The notes below the pieces were generated by a model. The model made no database searches. It was not told the DNA's origin and was given only the letters and a program-made list of their open reading frames with translations. A DNA stretch of 64,000 nt from Branchiostoma floridae (lineage: Eukaryota; Chordata; Leptocardii; Amphioxiformes; Branchiostomatidae). Each line of letters begins with the position of its first letter. Position 1 is the stretch's first letter. The DNA lies in assembly GCF_000003815.2 (NCBI RefSeq), contig NC_049987.1, positions 10,298,307 to 10,362,306 of the forward strand, read 5' to 3'. Both the position numbers and the translations under genes were made by a program. Of this stretch, positions 1-12,089 are shown in pieces.

Positions 1-22
1 ACAAATAAATAGCCTCAAAAGT

Positions 23-3000
23 CTAATCCCAGAGACTGCGAATCTCTGTGTCATCACCCAAGTATCTCTTGCACACAGGGTTCATCTCTGGACCCGTGTC
101 GGCATGGACGTTGTCGGCAGTCCTGCCGAAGTACCAGTCACCCACAGCCTGTCGGACCGTTTTGTTGTTGACCGTCAGCCGTGCCCAGGATACGTCATTA
201 TTCATGACGTGGGCAAAGCACGTGATGAGGAAGGCGCCATCTTTTTCACGGAGCTCCGTCTGGGCGACCTGACAAGAGAAAGATTCCGCATGTTGACTTC
301 CAGTCTTACTTGTTATTTGGCCCTTTCTTTAGAACGGTAAGCTTGAAAACTGCAAGGTGCTTATATAATTAATACACATTTGGACAGTGATCTTGGTTTA
401 TGTATTTTAGAAACTCACTTCAACAAGGCGAAGAAGTAACAAGCTTGCTTATGGGCAAAATCAAAGATTTGGAACATATGAAGCTCATATAAGATATGCA
501 AAGTATTACATCGACCTTTAGCAGAGTGGTCCTATAGTTCTGCACGGCGGCCAAGTCTTTTCCCTGACACTGGTCGGGATAGCAGGTTGTTCTGAGGATG
601 TCCATCAGCGCGACCTTGTCGTACAGGTAGTTCAGCATGAAGAGCGGTCTAGGCTCGTAGGGAACGAGGTTTTCTGGGAAGGCGCACTTCCACTGTTCAT
701 CCTGGGGACGAGTTTCCCGACATGCCTTGTTGGCAGACGCTGGAAATGCCATTGTAGATAAGTGACTGCGCATGCGCCCTCAGTAGTGGCGATTTGAACA
801 CATAATTTCTTTTGTCAGATTTCCGTTTGATTCTTATTTATTGCAAAGCAACTCATTTCAAATGACGAAGCTATCTACTGGATTATGAATGCCATGTAAT
901 ACCCACCATTTATTAAATAGACTTAAACCAAGGGGGAAGTAAGAAAAGGAAAAACGTAGCAAAATTAAGAATGCCCGACTTACAAGTCGCGTTGTGCAGT
1001 TCTATGGCTGTCGCAAGGCTGTCGTTGAAAAAGTAGACCCCGTCCTTGTCCGGCAGGTCCATGAACATGCCCGAGTCTGGGACGATCTTTACGTCAATGG
1101 AGCTAGGCAGGCGGGCTATGACGTCATCTGCTCCTACATACGTTCCTATCGCTCCCGCTGGACCAACGATATGACATGCAAAGTTAGGGCAGAGCAACGG
1201 CCCGATTTATCATATTCGTTCACATTGAATTTCGTGTATGTAACTGGAGATTTTTTATGTATTTGACATGCGTGTACTAGCCCCGAACTGAGGAGATTTT
1301 GCCCCACGCCTTGTTATGACACTGCAGCGGGACTTCCGTTTTTTGCATCTTCTGAAGATGTTACTGTCACCAAATTACAGTGGAAACTAGCTCTCGTACA
1401 CGTGTAATACGAGGTATTTTAGAATAAGAGATGACATGGCTTCAATTTTTTAGCAATTTAAGCAACGTAACTGGAGATGTACAGTATTTCCTTTTGTAAA
1501 AACGTATTATAACCAGGGATGGCTAAGTACTAGTAAGTGTTCTTAAGAATTTAACAGAATTCATATGAATTATTTGACGGAATACATACATACAGAATTT
1601 GCAGAGCAACTGCTACAACTCGTAAGCCGTGATTTCTTTCAATATGACGTTTCAGCGCTCTTCCTTCTCCATTAGATCTAGACTTACCGGATGATCCACC
1701 CAAGATGAGCCGGTCTGCCTCTCCCAGTCCCGTCTGTAACAGGTGGACGATCAGTGCGTTAAGGTTGCGGCGTCCTCTGAAGTACAGGGACTTGTCGTAG
1801 TGCTTCACCACATCTTCCCTGTTCCCTGCACGATGTACGGCAGAATAATTGGATGAAATCACACTCACACACATGCAAGCACACACGCTCACACACACAC
1901 ACGCGCACACGCTCACACACACACACACACACACACACACGCTCGCGCGCACGCACTCACACACACTCATGCACACTCACACACATGCATACAAACATAT
2001 GCAAACACACGTTGTATACACCCAAAGCACGCACATACACACTACCCATGCACATAACCCCCCCCCCCCCCACACACACACACACCTACTTGCAAATATA
2101 TCAGTAATTTATCACCATACACACATAGAGACAACACATGCGCACAGACACAATGACAAACACACACACACACACACACACTCACACACACACTCACAAA
2201 CACAAACATCTGTATCATATGTAACGATTAAAACCTACCCGCGTAGAAATACCCATCGCAGTACATCACCAAAACGGCGTTCCAGGTATAGAAATCTGGA
2301 TTGACGTCTTTCGATGCTGATAAGATTCCTTTTAAAGTACTCCTGAAATAACCAACGTGTGACAAAGACACATAAGCTACACAAGAATGTCACTCTAACC
2401 TTACAAACGCGTATGGGATAAAAGTTGACAGGTAGCGAGGGGAGTTTTCATGGAGAATCTAACAATGGAATTAACTAAACAACGCATCATCTACTATTCT
2501 GACGAAAGAAATGGTGATATTGTGTTTCTTATCGCTTGTAATGAACTGCAAATAGATTTTCACATTCATTATGGAAATTGGTATATTTCTAAGCTATCTA
2601 CATACGCACACACACACACACACACACATCACACACACACACAAACACACACACACGCGTTCACACAGACAGAAGCGTCACCTAAAACACATCATTCTTG
2701 GCGAAGGTAGCTACACTGATTCCAATAGTAATAAGAAGCTGAACCCACTCATGGTGTAAGCCCTTGCTGGACCCAAGGTCGGTGAAACTTCGCTGGTAGC
2801 ATTTGGTGACATTCAAACATGCGCCGCCTCCTTTCAACCAAACAATCCAGGACTTCTGCCCAGTACCGCTTCCTTAGAAGGAACGGCGAAGCAAAGCAAT
2901 GCAAAACAAAACGAAGTATCGGTTAGGCCTCATGACTTAATTATGGATGACATCTGCGCGCGCATCAATTTTCGTCCGTTTAAAAACAGTTTGCGGCCAA

Positions 3001-4388
3001 ACTGTGAATCGTACGCAGAACTTGCAAATGGATGTATATGTGCCGCCATTAATAGGGACATTATACAACACAGGAATGCAGTGATGAAACGACGGAAAAG
3101 TTCTGAGTACCTTTCCTGAGGTAGTAGGCCGGTGGAGACCCGTCCAAACAGTAGGCTCCAGTTTTGTCGGCCTCCTCCTTCGGCAACACGTACAGTTGTG
3201 CAGAGGTGCTCTGTTGTAAAACAAGCCATAAACCTCAGCACACAGTGGAAATCAGTTATTAAATGTTTGCAAGTGGAGATTTTCGTTAATGCCAGATTAC
3301 AGCTGACAAACATATCGGTCTACTGGGTATGTGTTAGCCGAGTAGACCGGATTTCAACCCGACCATTGTCTGACAGGCGCTTTTCGCTTCTAATTACTCT
3401 CATAGGTTGGTGGGGAAAATCTGGGCCTTCTTTTCACAAAGCCGTATCTAGGCCACGGTTTCCCCAGCCTCTGCCCCACGTCGCAATTCTCAATTCTGTT
3501 TACATTCTTTCGTTACCTTGTCAAAGTCCACCATTAGCAGTTATCTACCTGTTTATAGACTTTGCATATTGCAATTTGGCGCAGGCGTTTGTAGTGGGTC
3601 CGGCGGAAAGAAAAAAGGGGCGTTTAACTATAAGAAGAAGGTCACACTTTTAACTTCCCTGGGTCAACCTCTGCTTCGAGGGTACCTCTAATCAATAAAT
3701 CATAATAACTTGGTTATCCATCATTAGTTGTTGAAAGCTGTGAAATCTATAACGAATGTAAATAATGTACATTGTTAACAGGTGCTCACTTACAGGTGTC
3801 TGGGCGACCGAGCTAAGATTGAACAATCATTCACATTGGCATAAATACACAAAATCAAACACAACGATAAGTTTATACACATTGCACACACGTAAAACAC
3901 ATGACGTAACGTGTGTACCTGTTAAACCCTTTCTATAGTTTGTACGTTAAACTATTGATAAAAGCATGTAATGCCACCACAGTGAAACCTACCTTTACTT
4001 CCGGGTTGTTGTTGGTAACGTTGCTGTCTACCTGTAACTCTTTCCCGACCCCGGCTCCCTGCGTCGCCTGTACCACCTTTATCGCCGACACTTCCTCTCG
4101 CACGGAACCGTCAGCCGCCGTTGGTTTGTTCTGAGTATCATTTTCACCGCGGTCGAGCCAGTTCGGTAGCTTGAACAACGGACGGTCGTAGTGGTTGTGG
4201 TATTCCCCTTGTTCGGAGCGAATAATGGCGAACGGAAACACGACTTGGGCAGCAAAATACACCACAGCTGACAGTAACAGAACGCCAAGGATCACAGAGA
4301 GGCTGAAGTTTCTTCTTCTCACACCGAGGGCACACGGCTTGCTGCTTGTCTGGTGTATCAGTGGGGCCACATCACTACCGTCCGCCAT
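23..4388 (-). CDS. Notum/pectin-acetylesterase family carboxylesterase, membrane-anchored (copy A)
   Basis: Eight exons on the minus strand: 4388-3993, 3210-3111, 2872-2749, 2342-2239, 1825-1688, 1157-984, 739-516, 268-23; all junctions are GT-AG and in phase, giving about 501 residues. Exon 1 encodes a cytosolic tail with DVAPLI (DxxxLI sorting type), then a hydrophobic anchor at about residues 27-52 (type II topology). The hydrolase part shows [10 protein letters not shown], the glycine-rich oxyanion loop with a Cys pair ([13 protein letters not shown]), [20 protein letters not shown], the nucleophile elbow GGSSAGAIG formed across the exon 5/6 junction, YLYDKVAL (likely acid Asp), CFAH (likely His) and [10 protein letters not shown], a pectin-acetylesterase hallmark. 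Known relatives hydrolyse acyl esters: Notum removes palmitoleate from Wnt, and plant enzymes deacetylate pectin. The substrate here is not determinable. It is divergently paired with copy B. The family call is firm; true Notum orthology is doubtful. Confidence 0.85.
1859..2210. repeat. (CA)n-rich microsatellite tract in intron 4 of copy A
   Basis: Imperfect CA/CACG repeats with an interior poly-C run near 2059-2070. The tract occupies the same intron as the GT tract of copy B. The long His/Thr-rich or Cys/Val-rich reading frames over it are repeat artefacts. Confidence 0.95.
2606..2657. repeat. (CA)n microsatellite in intron 3 of copy A
   Basis: A short CA run with small interruptions, lying between exons 3 and 4 of the minus-strand esterase gene. 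Confidence 0.9.
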
Positions 4389-4403
4389 CTTGGATTGTCA
4401 TGT

Positions 4404-4422
4404 GCTAGGTCGATCACGTGCG
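4404..4422 (-). promoter_or_regulatory. E-box/CLEAR-like promoter motif of copy A
   Basis: On the minus strand the word GCACGTGATCGACCTAGC lies about 16-34 nt before the ATG of copy A. It contains the palindromic E-box CACGTG (4415-4420) and, read the other way, TCACGTG, the core of MITF/TFE and USF sites. The same 18 bases precede copy B. Conservation just before both start codons suggests a promoter-proximal element; factor identity is an inference. Confidence 0.5.
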
Positions 4423-4734
4423 GAGGGGTCACGGTCGGGTAAGTTCAAAATACCAAAATCGTAGATCTGTATCACAATGACATGGAAGATTATTCAGGGC
4501 TATGATAATAATGTCTCTAGGTCCATGTGGTACACAGCCCGAGATATCAGAGTATTTCCGATAGAAAAGAATTGACGAAATGGTTATCATATATTTCTAA
4601 TTCCCAGGCTTTTCTAGCATCAAAAACTAACTTTCTTACCATATTTACCATCCCCCAAGTCTTGCAAAAGTTTTAGCTAACTATTTTGAGGCCGACTGCC
4701 GGATTGTGGTTTGTTCCGTATATGCGCGCCACCT

Positions 4735-5575
4735 ATCCTTATACCAAACTGTGATATCGTTTAAACATTTGCTGTCAAATACACCAGATTTTGTACTGCC
4801 AATGCATTGTATTCTTCTTTGCAACCGCAGACATGTACGTATACTTCGACCATTGTGTACGGCAAAAAAGATCATGTGGGTACGTGTATGTGTGGCGTAC
4901 ATGTAGAACGTAGCTTCATCTTCAATGTCTGTCACTCGTACATGTATATTCACCGAATCATTGTTTGAACACTATCATTAACTGTTCTAATTGTTCACGT
5001 GTAATTAGTCTACTTGGCACGAATATGCAATGAACTTTATTACCCACTCTAGTGTGAGGTTTTGTGCAAACATTGCGGCCTGCAAGGTGCAGTTTATAAG
5101 TTGAACGCATGGCGACGACTGTGTACATCTAAACCCCCGCATTACGTTCTTACAAAAGTAGATTTATCCAGCGTTGTTTTAGGTCGCCTGTTTACGAAAC
5201 GCAGAGTTGATAACATTACTAAAATTCCATCTTAGCGAGTTGGCTTAGCTCATTCAGAACTTATTCCAACTTCGCCAACATTTTTCTATCTTCCAAGAGC
5301 TTATAACCTCCTAAGTTTTCTCGCCCCTGTTTGCAGACGATTTTATCCCAGTCAGATGCCAGAAATATTGTACCGATTACTCGACAACACAGAAGGCTAA
5401 AAATCCAGTTTGGCGTTCTGTTTCGCTTACGCTGTCGGTCCCAAACAAGTGCCAAGTTGTCCTGAACCCATTGGTGACCATGTGCGACGTTCTCCCGAAA
5501 ATAAAAACTGACACCTACGTACTACGTATTATTGCATATACTATCTGGAGTATAGAAATGACGGGGTGTAGTTTT
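4735..5575. repeat. Duplicated module between the esterase genes (direct copy at 10132-10735)
   Basis: Shared landmarks in the same order: GTGATATCGTTT, GTACTGCCAATGCATTGTA, TTGAACGCAT, CATTACGTTCTT/CCTTACGTTCTT, ATGCCAGAAATATTGTACCG, GAACCCATTGGTG and the GGGGTGTAGT...TTCGCAC end. It forms most of the divergent intergenic region and therefore the copy B promoter region. Similarity to 10132-10735 stops near TTCGCAC, just short of where a gene start would be. Confidence 0.75.
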
Positions 5576-5576
5576 C

Positions 5577-5594
5577 GCACGTGATCGACCTAGC
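5577..5594 (+). promoter_or_regulatory. E-box/CLEAR-like promoter motif of copy B
   Basis: The word GCACGTGATCGACCTAGC sits about 26-44 nt before the ATG of copy B, with the E-box CACGTG at 5578-5583. It matches the element before copy A exactly, while much of the surrounding 1.2 kb divergent intergenic region is less conserved. Confidence 0.5.
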
Positions 5595-5620
5595 TAGTAG
5601 ACGACAATAGTGTCAGCAAT

Positions 5621-8019
5621 ATGGCGGATGGTAGTGATGTGGCCCCCCTGATACACCAGACAAGCGGCAAGACGTGTGCCCTCGATGTGAAAAGAAGAAA
5701 CTTCAGCCTCTCTGTGATCCTTGGCGTTCTGTTAGTGTCAGCTGTGGTGTACTTTGTGGCTCAAGTCGTGTTTCCGTTCGCCATTATTCGCTCCGAACAA
5801 GGGGAATACCACAACCACTACGACCGGCCGCTGTTTAACCTACCGAACTGGCTCGACCGCGGCGAAAATGACACGAAGAACAAGTCAAGTACAACATACG
5901 GTTCCGTGCGAGAGGAAGAGTCGGTGATACAGGTGGTACAGGTGACGCAGGGAGCCGGAGTTGGGAAAGAGTTACAGTTAGACAGCAACTGTACCAACAA
6001 CAAACCAGACTTAAAGGTATGTCACACCGTGGCGACAGCATACTAGTATATGATCATTCATTTTTATTTTTCAATAGATTAATATTTGAAAGTACAAAAC
6101 TAGTCATATTTTTTAATGTGTATGCAATGTGTTGGAACTTCGTTTTTGATTTCTCCTTGCATCTGTTTAATCTTGGGGTCATCTTGGGGTCATTCAAACA
6201 CCTGAAATTAGGTCACCTGCTAAATCTCACGGCGGTCGGTTGCTAGGGGTAACCTCCCACTGTAAGGGAAGTATCATATTACCCAAGCTCTCGCGCGGTC
6301 CCGTGGAACATAACTGAACATCCATCTGATTTCTTGATTAGAAGAACTCTCGAAGCAGAGGTTGGCCCGGTAATTTTCCTCTCATACAACGTTACATCAA
6401 CAACGTTTCTCGCCGTCCACCATTCTCTACCCTTCATCGCAAGGAGGACAATAAGCAGATAGTTAATTGTTAACAGTGAAGTTTGGCCGAAAGATAGCTA
6501 TTAATTTTAGTTGGGGGTTGATGACCCGAGGTGTATATGGTGTTATAACGTCCGTCCATTTGCTATAACCACCGAATAAATCCACCGACTAAGCGAAGGG
6601 AACGAGGTTTATTACCATATACACCGAGGAATAGACATCAGTGGGCCTAGAGGCATCGGTCTATTTGGCTAGCCAATGTCTGTCCAATGTAGGCTAGCAG
6701 TTGAATTTTAGGAATATCTACGCCTGCGCGCAATGATTTTTGTTCGTTTTCGATCTGTACCTGTGGCTCATCGTATCAATGACTTGTTTACACAAGAGCA
6801 CTACTGCACAACTGTACGTGTTGTCGAAGGAGGAGGCCGACAAAACTGGAGCCTACTGTTTGGATGGGTCGCCGCCGGCGTATTACTTCAAGAAAGGTGC
6901 GAATGGACAGATTTCCGAGTGAACTATTGTCAGTATGCCGTCGCATTCCTGAATTGTACCATGCCAGCATTCTTTCACTGGCAAGGCCAGATTGATTCCA
7001 TTCATGGATGGCATTCTCTGGACCAACAAATCGCCTTCTTTATAGAATCTGGTCAGCTGGACGTAAACCTTCTACTTTGACTTTAGAAGACTTCTCTCAT
7101 AAGTATCTATATTTTTTGTAATTAACGGTTTATACATGTATTCTCATTTTGCAGTTTCTGTGGCGTATATATGGTTGTAAACTTTGGGGGGCGGCGGACA
7201 AAATTTATACGCTTACGATGCCATCCATGTAATATTACTTGTTATCAAATCAGCGTGGCTTATCTATGTGTCATTACATTTTATTTTACCTTATAAGGGA
7301 GCGGTACTGGGCAGAAGTCCTGGATTGTTCGGTTGCAGGGAGGAGGCGGATGCGTTGATGTCGCCAGCTGCTACAATCGAAGTCTCACTAACTATGGGTC
7401 CAGCAAGGGATTAAACCATCAGTAGGTTCAGCTTCGTATTACATTGTACTATTGAAGGTATGGGGCTATATTTGGAGAGGTTGTTATGAACGGAGAAGTA
7501 AAGCTTTAGATTTATCAAAGACATTTGACAAGTAATCTGCAAGGACATTTATCTATCATGTCTTGGTCCCTGTCAGGACATGATATTTTGTCCGTGTCAA
7601 CTTTTGTACATACTTTTCGAAATGCCTTAAAAGTGGTTCTTTGTTAACTAGGGGTCGAAGGAACGACAGAAATGTTTCTTACGTTCTGTTGCGTTTTGTG
7701 ACATGAATGACGTAGCGTACACTGCTGTGACGTAGTGCACACTGTTGATTTCAGAGAGAGCCTTCACGGAATGTTATCAGCATCAAAAGAGATCAATCCA
7801 GACTTCTACACCTGGAACGTCGCTTTGTTGGTGTACTGCGATGGGTTTTTCTATACAGGTGGGCTTCAGTAAAATGTGATAAATATGGTAAAGATAGCCA
7901 TGTCCGTACGCGTGTATGTGCATGTGCGTGTGTTTGTGTACATGTGTGTATGTTTGTGTGTGTATGTCTCTGTGTGTGTGTGCGCGCGTGTGTGTGTGTG
8001 TGTGTGTACATGTGTGTAA

Positions 8020-8054
<35 letters not shown>

Positions 8055-9638
8055 NNNNNNNNNNNNNNNNNNNNNNNNNNNNNNNNNNNNNNNNNNNNNN
8101 NNNNNNNNNNNNNNNNNNNNNNNNNNNNNNNNNNNNNNNNNNNNNNNNNNNNNNCTCCTACTAGACTTTCTTCCTAACTTGGCCAAAGCCCCCTATTACT
8201 ATACGACCAGGCGGGAGTCTGGTAGGTACTAGGAAAACATGCTGTTCAGCTCCGAGTGTAAACATGTTCAGCCATGTCTTCTCTTCTTTTATCACCATGA
8301 ATAAACGAATACGATACATCACTCCCTATCATACGTTTCCATGTCATATCGTTGGTCCAGCGGGAGCAGTAGGGGCGTATGTGGGAGCAGATGACGTCAT
8401 AGCCCGCCTGCCTAGCTCCATTGACGTAAAGATCGTCCCAGACTCGGGCATGTTCATGGACCTCCCGGACAAGGACGGGGTGTACTCGTTCAACACCTCC
8501 CAAACAATGGCCATAGAATTGCATAACGCGACTTGTAAGTCTATCAATCTTATTTTGGTTACTTTTTCTGTGTTTTACCTCCCCTTATGTGTTTGAAACG
8601 GTATTAAAGCATACATTATTCTTGTGTGACTGGCGCTATGCAAGTGAATCATGTGTCCGCCTTGCATATTAATAGTTTCACAGTGTATTTTTGCCAAGGT
8701 ATCGCAAGCTATAACTTATTTCATATAGAGCATAGTAACCCCTGCGAGCGTTCCAAATCACTTTGTTTGTGATTCCGTAAGTCGACTCCAAGTCTAGTCA
8801 GTAAAGCAGGTCAGTGTGTTTACATCACGACTAACATGACTAAGGATGGCGCAACCACTTTATATTCAATACCAACAAATGACATTTCCAGCGTCTGCCA
8901 ATAACGCATGTCGGGAAGCTCGTCCCCAGGATGAAGTGTGGCAGTGCGCCTATCCAGAAAACCTCGTTCCCTACGAGCCCGTACCGCTCTTCATGCTGAA
9001 CTACCTGTACGACGTGTACGCGCTGAAGTTCATCCTCGGAACAACCTGCTATCCCGACCAGTGTCAGGGGAAAGACTTGGCCGCTGTGCAGAACTATAGG
9101 ACGTCTCTGTTAAAGGTTGATATAGATATAGCATTCTTCTTATTTTGTATCAGCCGGATGTATTCCAAGGAGGTTGAAAAAGAATTCCTTTTCAACCTCC
9201 TTGATGTATTCCAAATCTTTCGCTTTGCTAATAAGCAAACCTTTCTATTTTGTTGAAGGTATTATATAAATCTAGATCGGTGTCCAAAGATGCGTCAACT
9301 ATAAAAGGGAAACTAAGAGCGTTTAGTTTGTTGTACGACAACATGAAAAGCAGCTAGAGAAACGTTTTAAGGGCCAAATGAGACATAAGACTAAAAGTAA
9401 AAATGTAAAATCTTTCCCTTGCCAGGTCGCTCATACGGAGCTCCGTGAACAAGATGGCGCCTTCCTCATCACGTGCTTTTCCCACGGTCTCGCCGGTATT
9501 GACGTAGTCTGGACAGAGTTCACGGTCAACAACAGGACGGTCCGACAGGCTGTGGGTGACTGGTACTTCGGCAGGACTGCCGACAACGTCCATGTCGACA
9601 CGGACCCAGAGATGAACCCTGTGTGCAGAAAAAAATGA
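5621..9638 (+). CDS. Notum/pectin-acetylesterase family carboxylesterase, membrane-anchored (copy B, exon 5 in gap)
   Basis: Visible exons: 5621-6016, 6797-6896, 7298-7421, 7755-7858, 8361-8534, 8892-9115, 9426-9638. Their lengths (396, 100, 124, 104, -, 174, 224 nt) equal those of copy A exons 1-4, 6 and 7; only the last exon differs. The exon matching copy A exon 5 (138 nt, carrying the first part of the GxSxG nucleophile) is missing and lies where the 100-N gap at 8055-8154 sits, so absence reflects assembly and not loss. With that exon the product would be about 490 residues. It shares the DVAPLI tail, TM anchor, [23 protein letters not shown] loop, [24 protein letters not shown] and [10 protein letters not shown]. 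It ends CRKK, shorter than copy A. Exon 3 ends at a GTAGGT donor; reading past it meets a stop at once. Exon 1 is strongly conserved between copies, exon 3 much less. Confidence 0.83.
6522..6634. mobile_element. Small MITE-like element in intron 1 of copy B
   Basis: Inverted ends: GGTGTATATGGT near 6529-6542 is mirrored by ACCATATACACC near 6615-6630, with about 75 bp of non-coding sequence between. This is typical of a MITE. Confidence 0.5.
7905..8054. repeat. (GT)n microsatellite in intron 4 of copy B, ending at a gap
   Basis: An imperfect TG/TGTA/CG tract that runs directly into the N gap. It is the counterpart of the CA tract in copy A intron 4 (both are TG-rich in the transcribed sense). 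It probably caused the assembly break. Confidence 0.93.
8055..8154. other. Assembly gap (100 N)
   Basis: A run of exactly 100 N, a conventional size for a gap of unknown length. It sits where exon 5 of esterase copy B is expected. Confidence 0.98.
8155..8250. mobile_element. MITE-like repeat fragment (AGTCTGGTAG family)
   Basis: The stretch from CTACTAGACTTTC through GGAGTCTGGTAGGTACTAG and CATGCTG is similar to 36495-36640 and, at one end, to 47929-47975 (CCTGGTAGAGACTAG then GACATGC). No coding content is seen. Dispersed copies with shared ends suggest a small DNA transposon. Confidence 0.5.
9161..9215. repeat. Perfect-arm hairpin AAGGAGGTTGAA/TTCAACCTCCTT
   Basis: In intron 7 of copy B the word AAGGAGGTTGAAAA is followed almost at once by its reverse complement TTTTCAACCTCCTT around GAATTC, flanked by repeated GTATTCCAA. 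It is one of many occurrences of the AACCTCCTTG word in the window. Confidence 0.75.
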
Positions 9639-9998
9639 GTGATGACACGGAGAATTAGAATCGTTGATTCCTTGTATTTCAACCTCCTTGCTTGTATACA
9701 ATTGATCTGTGACTACGCTCTAAGCTATGCACATACTAAACAATAACTCTTTTTTAAAGCTTTTGTTCTCGGTTTTCAGCCATGTGTCTTGCCACCGTTG
9801 ACAATTGGTGATCCCTGACACTCCTCCCAACTCTATGAAAAGCGGCCCTGATGGCAATATCGAGTTTAGGTAAAGGCACAAACAAACAATTGAAAATAGA
9901 GTACATGTATTAGATAACTAGTATTTCGGATCAGAGCATCTAATCAATATCTATGATTTTTTTACTTGAAGAAGCAATAACGTGAGGTAGAAATGTGC

Positions 9999-10004
9999 AA
10001 TAAA
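9999..10004 (+). terminator. Candidate polyadenylation signal of copy B
   Basis: AATAAA about 360 nt after the copy B stop codon; no other good hexamer was noticed in between. Confidence 0.45.
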
Positions 10005-10131
10005 CTTTGGATTAGCGGTCCAGTCCAATCTGGCAACGCACCGTCCAAAACTGCCATCTAGCGGTTCACACGAAAACGTCACCATGCATACTCATGCAGT
10101 GATGAGTGATATCAATACTGTGTTACTAATT

Positions 10132-10970
10132 TGTAACTGTGATATCGTTTGAACATTTGCAGTCAAATAACATCAGATTGTGTACTGCCAATGCATTGTA
10201 ATCTTTCTTCGGCAGCCACAGACGTGCACTTGCAACCAAGGCCTGTATGATGCAGTTCGCAAATTGAACGCATCGTGACGCTGCGTATACATCTAAAACC
10301 ACGCCTTACGTTCTTGTTTAGGGTCGCTTGTTTACAAACTGCTAGTCAATAACATCACTGAAGTTCCATCCACCCTTCCCAGATATCATAGTAACATGGA
10401 GGTTGCGTTCGCTCATTCAGAAACTATTCCAACCTCGCAAACATTTTTCTGTCACAGTCTCCTGTTTTGCGGACGACTTTATCTAAATTTAGGTCAGATG
10501 CCAGAAATATTGTACCGATCGCCCGACATTTCAGACGGTTTAATTCGGTTGTTTCGCTTATACTGTCGGTCCCAAAATGGTGCGAAGTTGTCATGAACCC
10601 ATTGGTGGCCATGTGCGACGTTTTCCCGATTTCTTCTCCTGAAAATGAAACAGATAAAAAAAAAACATTCCACTTTAACACCTACGTACTACTATCATCG
10701 GTGGGCAGCCAAGCACGGGGTGTAGTGTTCGCACGCAGGTGCATTTTAACGAGAATATCGACATAGAATACCGTGGGCACCTCTACGCGAAAGTATGGTG
10801 TTACCTCTAGTTAAATTTCCCTTCCGCTCTAGGTTACAAACTTCAAGAACACAAACCTTCACGCGTAACAAGATCCGGCATAAATCAATGAAAACGATTT
10901 GTTGGTTTGACATCCAGGTCGTTTTCGCAGGCTTTTACGAAAGTCCAATATTTGTCGTAGGAAGAAAGAA
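10132..10970. repeat. Second copy of the intergenic module plus CGAAAGTCCAATATTTG block
   Basis: Direct-orientation relative of 4735-5575, then extending to GCAGGTGCAT (near 10736) and a block with TTTTACGAAAGTCCAATATTTG-like sequence near 10930-10965. The later parts match 12090-12800 and, inverted, 37030-37620. No gene is visible in it. Confidence 0.65.
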
Positions 10971-12089
10971 ATGACCGTTAAAAAATGGCGCGTGTCGGAA
11001 AATGTCCTTACAGTGACTCATTTGCCTTGAAGAGGAAGCGCCGATGTTTCCTTGGAAATGATAGAAAAGGCAAGATTGAAAATTTTGTGTCGTTTTGGAT
11101 TAAAGGAAAGAGCAGTCCATCCGTAGAATACGTTCAGCTACAAAAAAAATGATTCCGTGTTGATCACTTGGACTATCGGTCCAGTTCCTGAAAGGGCCTG
11201 AGAAACAATATCTACCCTATGCCCTATCAAATGCGCATCAATGACGTCATTTGGTGCGTATTCTTTTTTGCCATATTCAATTCTGATTACAAACCGACGT
11301 CTGGTGTTTAGGTTTCTTCCTTATAGCAAGGTCCTTAGGGTTTCTGATTGAAACCTCCTTGTTTGTAAAAATGATGCGTGCTTGTCCTATATTGGCTATA
11401 AATTTTCGTCCAACCCAGTTGTGACGAGAGAAAACTAATACAGTGTATGACAAATAGGAGGACTTGGCTCAGGTGCGTTCATAAACAGTTAGATTTGTCA
11501 ACATTTGTGCTGCTATTTTTTTTACCTTCCTCGCCTTCACGTTCTTGACATACACAGTAGAGAACGCATGCGTTCTACGACGAACATGTCTGCCGTGTTT
11601 CCTTTATACTATATATAGTAAAAACTCGGAGAGGTTAGGCGGAGTGAGTGTTGTCTGTGATTTGTACACCCACATGACCCGGTGTCAGGGCGGGAAGCCT
11701 GAGAGAAAATCTAATATTTGTCAGACGACAGTTTTCTGGAGGGTGCAACATGGCGGTGGCGCTTTTCATGTCCAGGATCGCACCCGGACATTCGCGCCAT
11801 AACGTCAGAAATTTACCTCTATCTGTGCTCACACGACAGCAAATGTCGTAAAAGAATAATGTACTTGAATAAACGAAGACATTGTATGCTATGGTACGTA
11901 CAGAAGTGTACACAGAGAGGGGGGCACAAATCAAGTTGAGACAGGACTTGAATTTGGGAGTTTTCTCTTCCGCTGAGCTCATGCTAAACCTCCTCAAATA
12001 TAACGTTACGTCACGTAAATTACAGGCTACGCTAATTTAACGCTCAACCCCATAAAATATCTTAAACATTTGATGTTGGAGCACACATC

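Noticed and set aside
1551-2304. Long Cys/Val- or His/Thr-rich open frames over the CA repeats
   Set aside because: Pure microsatellite translation; the region is intron 4 of the minus-strand esterase.
7422-7435. Premature stop in copy B after exon 3
   Set aside because: The TAG overlaps the GTAGGT donor; copy A has GTGGGT at the same place, and both splice in phase to exon 4.
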